The notes under the pieces are model-generated. The model was not told the DNA's origin, made no database searches, and saw only the letters and a list, made by a program, of their open reading frames with translations. 64,000 bases of DNA, taken from assembly GCA_019614645.1 (NCBI GenBank), contig JABWDB010000005.1, forward strand, positions 776,001 through 840,000. Direction: 5' to 3'. This stretch comes from Stratiolaelaps scimitus. Taxonomy: Eukaryota; Arthropoda; Arachnida; Mesostigmata; Laelapidae. Position 1 is the first letter of the stretch. The number at the start of each line of letters is the position of its first letter. The position numbers and the translations under genes are program-made. Below, in pieces: positions 12,067 through 22,890 of the stretch.

Positions 12067-13908
12067 CTTAGTAACCTCTCACCAGCAATTGTGGACAACA
12101 TTTAGAAACGAGTTGTCTAGACGGTGTCGCAAGGTGAAATGGGCCAATGTGCTCCTCGAACTTAGCCTCGAGATGGCTGAACGTTTCTATGGTCGCTTAC
12201 CACCCAAATGGACCGAGATGTGCACTAAGTGGTAAAATAAATATGTTAAAACTTTGAGGGTGGGTTACTCATACTTAGGTAATTAACTAGGTGGGTGGGC
12301 TCCTTGCAGCCGGAGGGGACGGACATAGTAGTATGGGTTCGATGGTTACCGTTGCAGATTTGCGCTTAAAAAGGGGTCCGTATTATGAAGGAATGCCGGT
12401 AACAGCACCGTGTATGTCGAATCTTGTCTGAAAGTAGGCCCGGAATATTTTCTGTAGTTAATTAAATGACCTTAATGCCATGTGCTCGGCAGGTGACAAA
12501 TTGATACTTCGCGTTGTGGCCTATGCCACGTACGTTACAAAAAGGATAGTAACTATTATTATTACAATTTCTTATATGCATATATTGTTATGTACACATA
12601 GGAAGAACACACAAAACGATAACGAAGAATAGTATGGTGTTGAAAGATCAGTTGAAATGGTGATAATTAGAACCCACAGGGCACATCAAAAAAACTTAAC
12701 AGGTACGTCGCAGAACACCCAATTAGTGCTTAATAGTGGAGCCCATTTCACACTCGATTGCAGAACGTGCTGCTATCAGCTGCATCCAACAATAAGCAAA
12801 CGCATCGTTCTTCAAATGCCCCGCTGTGTAATGCCCCTCTGGGCTTGGTCAGAAATTCAACTAAGTATAAAAATAAAGCGTCGAATATTAGGAACTATTC
12901 TGAATATTTAATTATTAAATTACTAATAATTATATATTCTCGCGGAATTATTCTGCGCGCGCTTTATCTCTGCACCCTATCAGGTAAAGGTAAAGGTATA
13001 TTGGTTTATATTGGTTTATTGGTTTATTGGTGATAAGTGGCAGCCGTTTGAACTGTTTCTCGACGGGTTCGTCCTGCAAGAGCGGCCACAAGAAAAGTGG
13101 TATGGGATAACAGAAAAATTCTAATTTACGATTAACGAACAACATGGCGTCTTAACAGAGATCGGCGATCTAATCAAATCGACCGTATGAAACGGTTCCC
13201 TGTCTGAAGAGAGGTCATGCTTCATGGGGAACAAAACGCTGAATGATGCACAATGGATCTAAGCCGACAGCAAAGTTCCCATCAGTGTCCGAGTTGCGTT
13301 CCTCGTATGATCCAGTTTGCAGCATTCAATTATGCAGGATGCATTGCATGCTCCTGGTATAATACAGTGATGTCGAATAGTTTACACGGTAGTTGAGATT
13401 CGTTGCTAGGTAAGCTGAGGCAGGTGAAATGAAATATTGCCATTATGAAATAGATGGTCATTGGTGGTACAACAAGGACACTATGTTAGCGTGTCATAAG
13501 TTTTTCGTTGTCTAAGATGAATTAGTATCACATCAATATGTATTAACTCTATTCATTAGTAAATAATGTATATGCGACACTAATCAAGAAAATAGAAACT
13601 CGTAACAAAGGTGCAGCTTTCCCGCACACTGCGACTGACGTGAGACAATGATGAGTTCTGTCATTATGATTGGTTTCAATTATCAAAGTCGACGTTGTTG
13701 TCGAAAATCGGGATATTTGACTCGACGACCCTGTCATCGACTTGGCTGTGCGGGCTGATATGCAAAGAGTCTTCAGTAGGATGCGTCGCCGAACGTATGC
13801 CCATGTTGGGCTCAGAAGGAGCCGAACCCCGACCACTGTGCTGCGACTTCAAATCGAAAGAGATTTAGCTACCTCATTGCCTCCCTCGTGGCTTCATTTT
13901 ATTTCCAG
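12067..13908. other. Intergenic or intronic sequence, no gene recognised
   Basis: Holds an imperfect ttggttta tandem at 12999-13031 and scattered short frames. Between about 13690 and 13905 a plus frame stays open just before the splice-acceptor-like site at 13907, but I see no donor in it. The part from 12067 to about 12250 may be more of the retroelement, but has no second copy in this window for comparison. Confidence 0.4.
12999..13031. repeat. Short tandem repeat, ttggttta type
   Basis: Units of attggttt/atattggttt repeated about four times with small length changes. Confidence 0.9.
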
Positions 13909-14102
13909 GCATTAACGCAGCGACAGCTAACCTCGAAGTCACTCGGACGCTCTCACGGAAGCGGAAGCAGTATGCTGAAGAGCTCGTGGTTCCGTTACAA
14001 AGTGTACGGATACAAGTTTTGCCGACCCCCTCGCTCTTACCACCTCAATGCCTAATGATCACTCGCTCGACTCGCCGGGTGTCTCTCTACACCTCTGCAT
14101 AA
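13909..14102 (+). CDS. Candidate 3'-terminal exon, product unknown
   Basis: A pyrimidine-rich tract ending in ttttatttccag precedes this segment and looks like a strong splice acceptor. Two frames stay open after it: one of 48 codons ending TAA at 14053-14055, one of 63 codons ending TAA at 14100-14102. Neither matches a protein I know. No AATAAA is obvious just downstream. It may be a real last exon, but acceptor-like sites arise by chance at this scale, so this is only a candidate. Confidence 0.2.
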
Positions 14103-14287
14103 TCGCAACGACTGTAGTTGACGGAGAAGTTAACGGAGGGATAGCTTGCCAATTAACGCCTGCTGAGCTGACTGTTGCTTTATCTCTGATGATGGAGGCC
14201 CTGGCAGGCGATCCTAGTTACTGATTGCCGCGCCAGGCTAAGGCAGTTTGCAGCAGTCGACGAAATAGTATTGGGGTGTAGGGAACC

Positions 14288-14305
14288 GGGGGGGGGGGGG
14301 GGGGG
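14288..14305. repeat. G18 homopolymer
   Basis: Eighteen consecutive G on the plus strand, the longest G-run in the window and able to form G-quadruplexes. Homopolymers of this length are also frequent assembly error sites. Confidence 0.95.
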
Positions 14306-14853
14306 CGCAGTGCAAGCATGGCCGCTGTGCAGTTATATCTATACAGCAATGGCAATTCAACATCTCTATCTGGAGAAAAAGGTGAATGAGTCGTAGCAGG
14401 CAGTGTTGCAGCAGTAACCATGTGGCGTGCGCGCTGCACTGTTGAAGAGGTGCCTCGGAGCTGGACGAAGCTGCTGCTGCGGCCGCTGCTTCGGTGGCGA
14501 TGGCCGACTGGGGCTGACGCTGAAGCTGCGAATAGATGAAGTACACCCTAGACCCGAGGTCTGCTAATCCGGATCAGGCATGGATTAGGAAGGGGATGGA
14601 ACGCCCGGCTGACCAGGACCCTGAACAAAAACCACGCCGAGATGACGACGACGACAACGACCACCAGGCTCTCGTACTGCTCAGTGCGTGCACTCGAAGC
14701 AGACACTGTCTCACATTCTCTTCTCTGGCCTCTCTGCAACGAGCATAAGATTGTTTCAATCGCAAGAGGGCGCCACGACGAAGTTGCACGAAATTCGTAT
14801 AGTGAGAAGTTGAGCTTTTCCGTCAGTCCCCTAAATGTGGCGCATAACAATAT

Positions 14854-14870
14854 ACACACACACACACACA
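14854..14870. repeat. (AC)8 microsatellite
   Basis: Pure AC tract. Confidence 0.95.
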
Positions 14871-15375
14871 CCTAACAGAAGTACGTCTGGTAGAGTAGTG
14901 TAGAGGTGTCGATGATGCGGGAGCCCAGAATGTTCTCGGTACACATGGCCATTGCTTGTGTATTGTGTGTGTGTGATGATTGCTATTATATACAATTGGA
15001 TTGGCCGGATGGTCCAAGAACAACAGTGGCGTCAGCCATCATCGTTTACCAATCAAGGCGTTTGTGTGAAGTGGTTTAGGTAGCCGGTCCTATTCGCCTG
15101 TAAGGGGTGCATCGCGACCGTCGGCGGCCTGTCGCCAAGGACCAATGGGATAATGCGAGGTGAACTTTTTCGCGGGGAAACGATAGAGACTGGGAAGTAC
15201 TGCACAGTGGAACTGTCGCTTGGTCACCGAGATGCGTCGACGTACGTCCTATTATTGTTGGCCGTAGTAGACAGCGAGTCGATTACAACAAGGGCAGGCG
15301 CATCGCGTAGCTTAGGCCAGAGTTAAAGCCGGGCCAGGCTTACGAAGTTCTATAAGAGGTAGAGGTTGAAAGTGG

Positions 15376-15460
15376 GCAGGCATCTCCCGGCAGGCATCGA
15401 ACCTTAACAACTCCGCTGTTAGCACAGCCAACGCAAGCATATCAGGCCAACCACACAACT
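15376..15460 (-). mobile_element. Degenerate tRNA-derived SINE-like copy
   Basis: On the minus strand an A-box-like TGGCCTGATATGC (15449-15437) is followed by a B-box-like AGGTTCGATGCC (15404-15393), at roughly tRNA spacing. It shares the TGGCCTG start and a later GCGGAG block with the copy at 19106. No cloverleaf is complete, so it is a relic rather than a tRNA gene. Confidence 0.4.
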
Positions 15461-17495
15461 GTCACCAGATGGGTACAGCTCGAGCGAAAAGCGACCACTA
15501 GTGGGAGTCTCCCCCAGATCACACTACGACTATTGTCGAGGTGTCCCTGCTCCACGCTAATTGGTACGCCAGTGGCCCTCAGCCCATCACTACCAAGCTA
15601 ATTAGCCATTAACACGCATTAATATATGTAGTTATTAATATCGGTATTCTGCTGTGTATACATATATAGTAATCAGATCAGTCGTCTGACATAAGACCCC
15701 TCCTCAGCCTTAAAATGTGCGCAGCGGTTGAGTGGATTTATTTGAAATATACATTTGCATGAAAACACATAATGCCCCTATTCGGTTGAAAATTAAGCAG
15801 TATTTGTATTGAATGTTGGAGACTCTGTCGAGGTTCTCAAAGTACTCGACTATTGGTCTGTCAAGAAGCGAGATCGACCATCGCAATCGCTTGAAGCGCT
15901 GTACGTGTTACGTTATGGATTCGTGCAATGGCGTATATAGAGGGGGATTGAACTAATATCAGAATAAGGTAATAATCGGTTAAATCAATGACGAGATATG
16001 AGGAATAACAGTAAAACATGCTAGAAACAAAATTGAATGTAAAAGCCAACTGCCAAACGAAGGATTTCGCGACTTTTATGTGTACATCATAAATAAATGA
16101 ATACTAAAGAGAGAGAGGGGAGAGAGAAAGAACACTGAGAATACGATGCGATAATAAAGACTATTTAAATATTATCGTTTATTATTACTAAACGAAAATA
16201 GATCAATAATAAACTATTAATATAATAAGCAATAAACTTCAGGTGAAAATTTGTCATAATGGAAAATATTTATCATTCATTGTGTATATGTATAATAAAT
16301 CATCCAATACAGCGGGGGCAGGAGAGATTTATAAGAATAACTGATAAACAAAATAAATTAAGGGTGACTCGCAGACATTCTCACTCTCATTTCATACTAC
16401 GTCTCATTTATTAAGTCTCCCTTAATTCATCAGTGTGCTCACAGGGTTTACTGCTGATTAATCGCCAGCAGATGCAACCGTGCCAGTGCTAGGAACAGAC
16501 ATCCGTCACACACACTCGGTCGTACGCCCGTTATAGAAAAGCACCTTGAAGGAAGAACTGAAACTCCCTGAAAAAGCCGTTGTATGAAGCGATTCGTGTC
16601 AATAATAAGTGAGTGAGCGAGCGAGTGAATCTGACATCGGCTAAGGTGCTCCGACTATTACACATGGAACTAGCGCGCTCAACAAAGTGGCATATATATA
16701 TATGCGGTAAAGGCAATGATGAAATTCTCAAATTAATTCGATGGCTATGAGAAATACGCGATTTATCTACCGGAGGCGAACAGAAGAAGGGAATAGCCTA
16801 AAGAAAAAGAAAGAAAACACTCACTAAATGAGTGAACAGACAGTAATGGATAGATTCATAAGGAAAACAGAAATTCAAACATGAATTCGACGATTGACTA
16901 AACACTCACGAGAAATGAATCAGATGATTGAACTCGTGGCGTCGCCAACATGACAACGATATACATTCATAGTGAGTTTAGCGAGTCGGCTATAAGGCAT
17001 ACATTTTGGCTGTGGGGTATGCCAGCCAGGGCTCTGTTTAGATATAAGGAGTTGGTTGTGGCTCCGCAGCCGTCTTGGGTCATCCTCGGGTGTCCGCGCG
17101 GTGCTTTCCTCACGTTGATAAAGCAGCTCGAACTACAGCAGCTATAGTTGCAGAATATGCGATGAACTGTTGAATCATTACGGATGCGATCTCGTAAGAC
17201 AAGGCTCCAGCCACGTTACACCCTAATGGTGGGGGGCGTAAGGTAGCTCGAACCTTGGCAGAACCTGATTTAATCACGGATACTCGAACGACTATGGCAG
17301 CGTGAAGCGGCCGGGGCTACAGTGTACTCAGCATGATCGCTTGATCCGACGAAAGATCGAGATCCGCGTCGGTGTGTCGAATCTGTCGTCTGTGTCAATG
17401 CTAGGAATTGCAGAATCGCGGATTCACCCTGATTCAATCGTGATTCACCCTGTACTAATAATAATTTGATCGTTTGCTGTTCTTTCTTCCTCTAG

Positions 17496-17588
17496 TTCGC
17501 ATCCGCCTTCATCAATCCGAGATCGAATCAGATTGTGCCAAGCTTCCAGCCACTTTATTCCTATTACGCTTTCGACCCGATCCTATAA
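17496..17588 (+). CDS. Candidate 3'-terminal exon, product unknown
   Basis: Preceded by tgctgttctttcttcctctag, one of the best polypyrimidine/AG acceptors in the window. In phase 0 the segment reads 30 codons and then TAA at 17586-17588; the peptide is rich in Pro, Tyr, Phe and Ser and ends in YYAFDPIL. A second frame is open for longer (to 17665). I do not recognise either product and see no AATAAA close downstream. Supported by splice signal and open frame only. Confidence 0.25.
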   Translation, partial: FASAFINPRSNQIVPSFQPLYSYYAFDPIL

Positions 17589-18385
17589 CAACATGCGAGG
17601 CTCGCATTTACCTTTGCCACAGCCGCCCATGGCGTCTCCAATTCCACGAGCGCTCTAACGACTGAAAAGGCCCGGGACGGGTGCGGCACTAGAAACGAGC
17701 CAAAATGAAAATGAGATCGCATTTTTTTCGGCATGCCTGGAAAAGCATTGATTGACACAATTGATTGATTTATTTCGAATACAGGTAGGACACCTTTCTA
17801 CAATACGGTGTCCATAAATGTATGCCACGTAGGCGGACTGCGATCGGGCGCACGAATAGGCGAAGGTAGGCTGGTTTGTCGCCTTTTTACCACATGGACA
17901 GCGCTGCTGTGTGCTGATGCTGTTACACGTTATCGATTGCTGTTGTGCGTTATTGTGATTTGTGTCTCATCATACCATTCCCAACGGTGTGGTACTTGAA
18001 AGAGAGCAGCGTTAGTTCCACGGTTCTGAGGCGAGAATCTAGTGAGACTCTATGGGTTCGAAATGTCCTGTGTTGCTACGTGTCAAAGCATCGCCACTAT
18101 CGTCACTCAACGTCAACAGACGTGTTGATCTGAAGCCGTTTTCAACGGGCAGAAATCTCTTGCTCTACTCCTGTCGGCTCCACACCAATCTAACCGTCAC
18201 TCGAATACACAAGCACGATACGCAGTTACAGATACGCCGCTAGCTAAATATGTAGCAAGATTTTGGCTAATTTCAGAAATTCTCGACGTTCTCACAAGAC
18301 ATCAACATTCCGTCCACCCGTGAACACAGAGCCGCGTTGGTACGTGAGAAAGAGCGAACCAACGGAAGAATCAGCCTTCTTCATC

Positions 18386-18409
18386 ATATATATATATATA
18401 TATATATAT
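18386..18409. repeat. (AT)12 microsatellite
   Basis: Pure AT tract. Confidence 0.97.
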
Positions 18410-19105
18410 GGTCCTATATGATGGCGTCGTATGGGCTACAATCGCGTGTAGCAGCTCTTCGGTGGTGGCAAGACGGAGGAAGCACAGGCTGTGCTGTTCT
18501 AGACTTAAAAGATTATCGGACTTTAAGCCGCCTAAACAGCCTAATCCGCAATCGGATTACAGGGGTAGTAGTGGTAGTAATAGTAGTGTACAACTGGATG
18601 TGTCGATTCCGTCTCGTTGGAACAATTTATCGTTGGTTATGGCTGTATCGTGCGTGGCTGAGTACGTCGGTGTTCACGGGCATTTGTCCATTGTGTAGGT
18701 TACGGTAACCTGCTCAGCTTGGCCAACAAATAAATACACTTGTAATGCTATAACCACCTTCCGCTCCCTCGAGCCTTTATTTACTGCATACTCATGACGT
18801 GGCATAAATGAGATAACCTATATAATATATATATATATACACGAAAATAGTACCACCTACCTGATAATACTACCATGTAAAGGATATCTAAATAATATTA
18901 TCTTTGCTTGTTCCTCTTGATTGACTGCTAACTATCTCGAATCTAGCTCGACCAAGTAGTTGCAGCATGACGTGTGACTCGGCCCTGGAAGTTTCAAATC
19001 TTTATTCGTATCAATTTCTCGGGCTAACCCACAGCATACATTTAACATCAGCGGTGCAACTGCTTTCGGCATTGCTCCATAGGACGTATTCCTTTAAATG
19101 CAAAT

Positions 19106-19198
19106 GTGCCACGGTGGGGATCGAACCCGTGCACCTACGTCCGTTTCCTCCGCTTGCAACGCGCACACAAATGCACCACCAGGCCACCCGGGGGCTCG
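19106..19198 (-). mobile_element. tRNA-derived SINE-like copy
   Basis: On the minus strand an A-box-like TGGCCTGGTGG (19186-19176) and a B-box GGTTCGATCCC (about 19128-19118) stand about 50 nt apart, as in an RNA polymerase III internal promoter. The element starts near GAGCCCCCGGG. The anticodon arm does not fold as a normal tRNA, so a SINE head or tRNA pseudogene is more likely than a functional tRNA. Shares its opening with the copy at 15376. Confidence 0.5.
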
Positions 19199-20949
19199 AC
19201 AATCTTTATTCATATATATGTATAAGCAGTATTTCGTTTGTTGTTGTCACGCGTTTTTGTGTCGAGGCGCGTAACTACCATAATAATAATATTAACATTT
19301 TGTTTAACTAATCGAAAATACACGGTGCTTGAATAGGGGACCATAACAATATAATAATAGTTACGTGATAGTATATAAATATTTTATATACACTATAAAT
19401 ATATTATAAAAAAAAAATATATATATATATGTATATGTCCACTAGAAATGGCTATGTATGCCTTTGCTTCCGGTATATATAAATAGTTCGATACATTGGA
19501 CTGTATAATGATAGAGTGTACACGGATTCAAATTAGATGGCGCTGGCAGTACAAGGTGCTGCTCGTCAGAGCTTGCGGGCCAACGAAACTATTATACGAC
19601 TCCGACGTAGGCGTCTGGCCATGCGGGATCAATTGAAGTGGTTTTATTACTGGAAGTTGGAATTGGTATTCATAGTGTTCGTCCACTTTTGACCTTACCC
19701 GGGCGATTGGTCATTCTGAACCAGTGCTTTCTCCAACAGACCTTCGTGACGATGGACAGGTCGACGTGCAGCATATTATGAAGCATAATCACGCTTTCTG
19801 CAGATCGCGCCGACGATCACAAATCATTATTCGTGATTTTTTCAATGACGACACTCACATCGATCCGTACTAGACAGCTGGGCCACCAAGGCATGTTGAT
19901 AGAGTTAGGTATATTGTGCATATAGTATAGTAAGTATTGTATTTTGATATATATATATATTGTACGCAGTAATATTATAATAACATATTTAAGACCAACC
20001 GACCGAAACGCAAGGCAGGCCAATGAATGAGTGAGTGAGCGGGGGAGCCAGCCAGCCAGCCAAGCTGGGTGTATCGACGTGAGCAGGCCGTACACTCCTG
20101 CAGTGTTTTTTCTAGGGTGCACACTCATCTAGCCCTACACCCCCGCATCAACAGAATGGCATACACATCCAGGACGAGCGACGTTCGTCCTGCGACAGCC
20201 AGGACAGACCGGCCCATACACGAATACAACCTCAGACATGCACGCTTGCAGAGGCACACACACAAGGAGACCCAAGCTGCCGCCGCCAGCGGCGGCGGCG
20301 GCAGCCAGGTTCAGGCGCACAACCAGCCAGCCTTAGGACTGATGCCGCTGGCTTCGGCAACCGCCGCCGCCGCCATGATGGCGCGCCGTGGTTCCGCTCA
20401 AGCGAACGTGCGGTTCTCGCCCGGGGGCTGAGGCACTACCAACCAGAGATCAGGGCACACTTTACTGCCCGCCCCTGCGACGAAGCGCCGCCCATGCAGC
20501 GGCCCACCGTCTTTCGCAGCTCTACACAGCGAGCGGTACAGCCAAGGGAGAGGGCAAACACGAGCGGACAACCAGATGAGTGTTTGTGGTTCTCGCGAGA
20601 GAGAGACTGCGAGAGAGAGAGATAGACGGACGCTCGGTCGACCCCACCCGATTCGCATCGGCCGCGACTCTTCCTGGGCCACGGGGGCTAAATGAGTGGA
20701 GAGCCAATGAAAAATTGCGCGAGAACAATTGAGCGAACGAGATGATGTATATAATGCCACTGTGGTAGCTTGGCAAGAAAAGAGGAAAATTAATGAAAAT
20801 ATGAATAAGCAGCAGTATTATAAAAATTGAATAATTTATAATATATATATATGTATTATTTACCGATCGCCTACTACACTGGCAAAAATAGGAAATCCAC
20901 TGACATGTACAAATAAGCAGTAGCATAATATACACATAGAGATACTGCA

Positions 20950-20976
20950 ATATATATATATATATATATATATATA
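20950..20976. repeat. (AT)13 microsatellite
   Basis: Pure AT tract. A minus frame (20522-21112) reads straight through it as Tyr-Ile repeats and is not a gene. Confidence 0.97.
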
Positions 20977-21375
20977 CACTATCGATGAAGACTTTGCGAC
21001 AGGCTTTTGCATGCAGGTTTCGAAGTCTTGAATACAATACTACTTTTCGGTCGGTAGAAACGACACACAGTATGATCAGATCGAAGGACCCAACTACAAT
21101 GAGTGAGGACAATAATTAATTAGATGGCTGAGGTAGCTATCTATTCATACCCGCGAACGCTGGCCACCATCGCTTCTCAGTGATGCTGTTCCTTCAAATG
21201 TGAGTCAATTTTCTACCTTTGTCGATTCAGAGACATTCGAATCTCCATGACAGTGAATTTCGACTTGCACTATACACAAGTGTACAATTCTCGGCTTTAC
21301 TAGTTAGCTCTCTTCAGTAGACACAGTCAAATGAGCAGTGATGTCCGCGAAATCGGCTGTTCTTGGTCCCAGCTT

Positions 21376-21440
21376 GGCCGTAACCGTTAACCACAGTACC
21401 GTGGACGTTAAATACGGCTGTGAGTCAGCCTGAAACATTT
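21376..21440 (+). mobile_element. Retroelement 3' end, copy B
   Basis: Same block order as at 12001: ggccgtaacc, the 20-nt block cagtaccgtggacgttaaat, ggctgtgagtcagcc hairpin, then tgaaaca and a T-run. The 20-nt block is identical in both copies. Here the tail is interrupted by T, perhaps from decay or a nested insertion. Confidence 0.6.
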
Positions 21441-21678
21441 TTTTTTTTACGCGTAACCTTTTGGCTTCGTACGCAGGGACCGTTTTGTGTGTCATTTCGC
21501 CATTGGGAGTTATTGCTAAGCCAACTGACGCACAATGAACTACAGGAACATTCAAGTACGTTTATTGCAGATTCACTGTGAAAATGCGTGCAGCGAATCC
21601 ATATGTGGCTCTGTAATTACATAATTATTCATTCATTCGCAACAATAACATATGCAATGTAATAGGCAGAGACTTACC

Positions 21679-21796
21679 TGTCAGACTTGGCGGTGGCTTG
21701 GAGGACTAAGCCTCTGACCACAAAAAGCTAGAGGATGCGGGTTCGAGTCCCGCTGCGTGACATATCCCTGTCTTAGGGATACTTACTTACTTACTC
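21679..21796 (+). mobile_element. tRNA-derived SINE copy with ACTT tail
   Basis: D-arm-like stem GGCTT/AAGCC (21695-21699, 21708-21712), then a canonical T-arm: GCGGG, 7-nt loop TTCGAGT, CCCGC (21737-21753). The outer ends TGTCA and TGACA pair weakly. The anticodon region does not form a 5-bp stem with a 7-nt loop. After the tRNA-like part comes about 20 nt and then an ACTT tandem tail from 21781. A tRNA-like head with an internal promoter plus a simple-repeat tail is the layout of a SINE. Confidence 0.6.
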
Positions 21797-22112
21797 TTAC
21801 GCTGATAAGCACGATGATTCCTATATCTTGTTGCACGGTAGAGCATATCTTGGAACATATGTACATATATATCCACCCGTCAGGAAATGGAACCATGCCT
21901 AAACAACAATCTCTCCAATAAACATGCTCCTATCCTTTTGCCACAAGAATTGCGCGTCTCTAAAACAAATCGATGACAAAACAAACAACTGCGAGCGTCC
22001 AGCGCACACGAGACTAACAAAAATAGACAAAGATCTGACTCTCGGAAAGCCCGAGCTTGGGCTATGCCACGCGACTCGCTATGGTTGAGCGAGCGAGGTA
22101 AACTAAGCATCG

Positions 22113-22129
22113 TATATATATATATATAT
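22113..22129. repeat. (TA)8 microsatellite
   Basis: Pure TA tract. Confidence 0.95.
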
Positions 22130-22819
22130 TTACTTGCGACCAATCGAGCCAGGCCTCGTCGAGCAGCCGGCCTTATCCGTTAGGTGGAATCTATTCGCGG
22201 CCTCGGTCGCGCCTACTGCGACGCAGCCAATACATAGTCCCCCCCCCGTTGGTCTGGTCGCCCAGCTCAAGGCGTACCGGGTGGTGCCGTTTCTAGAAGC
22301 GCAGTCACCAGATATTCTACCGGTTCAGCAGCACCGATAGCGGCAATAGCAGCCGGCATTGCATCGTCGTCTCCCAATGGGATTTTGTAATTCGAGTCTC
22401 TTGCTTTTTCATGGCGACTTTGCCGCCGCCGCCGACGCGTCCCTCAGCTCGGGGGATTCTCTGCTCTCCTCTGATTGCCAGACAACTTTTGCTGATGCCG
22501 ATGCGGCCGGCGACTTCGGTAGCCTACGAGAGAAACTCGCCTGCTACTCCCAGGGCGAACTCGCTCGTTACCACGATGGGGGTTTTGCTAACGTCAGCGT
22601 CAGCTGGCATGTCGTAAGCGTGTGCCGGGATATCAGATATCGGGTAGAAATTGATTGTAAACAATATTTGTCGTTATCTCTTAGGGGCTGAACCCTCTCG
22701 CCACCGATACAGCCAGCTGAACACCTACCAGAATGTCCATAGTGGAGTCCGTTCTGAATAAGGTGTAACGCAGATAATTAGTAAGCCGAAAAGAGCTGGA
22801 TTACTCTGAAACTAATTAT

Positions 22820-22890
22820 TGAGTGTAGGCCAGGAATCGAAGCCGGCATTTCACGCTTGCGAGTCCGCCGTCTTAGGCATCACTCCCTAG
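22820..22890 (-). mobile_element. Degenerate tRNA-like relic
   Basis: Minus strand: ATGCCTAAGACGGCGG, then GGCTTCGATTCC, a B-box with one extra change, followed by TGGCC. Spacing fits a tRNA, but no complete stems form. Probably an old SINE or tRNA pseudogene. Confidence 0.35.

Larger units (their letters stand above)
14103..17495. other. Gene-poor region with SSRs and a SINE-like copy
   Basis: Contains G18 (14288), a CA tract (14854), one degenerate tRNA-like element (15376) and AT-rich sequence with many TAATAA motifs from 16.1 to 16.4 kb. Frames at 14218-14871 run through the G-tract or simple GAC-type repeats. No gene supported. Confidence 0.5.
17589..21375. other. Gene-poor region with SSRs and a SINE-like copy
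   Basis: Holds TA tracts (18386, 20950), an A/TA run at about 19408-19430, a tRNA-like element (19106) and a GC-rich stretch at about 20100-20700. In the GC-rich part a plus frame (20069-20431) and a minus frame (20398-20760) are open, with Ala/Gly runs from GCC repeats and no known domain. The GC-rich stretch could be a promoter or a first exon, but nothing fixes this. Confidence 0.4.

Noticed and set aside
20522..21112. 196-codon minus-strand open frame, the longest in the window
   Set aside because: It reads through a TA microsatellite as Tyr-Ile repeats and has no recognisable domain or ATG-supported start.
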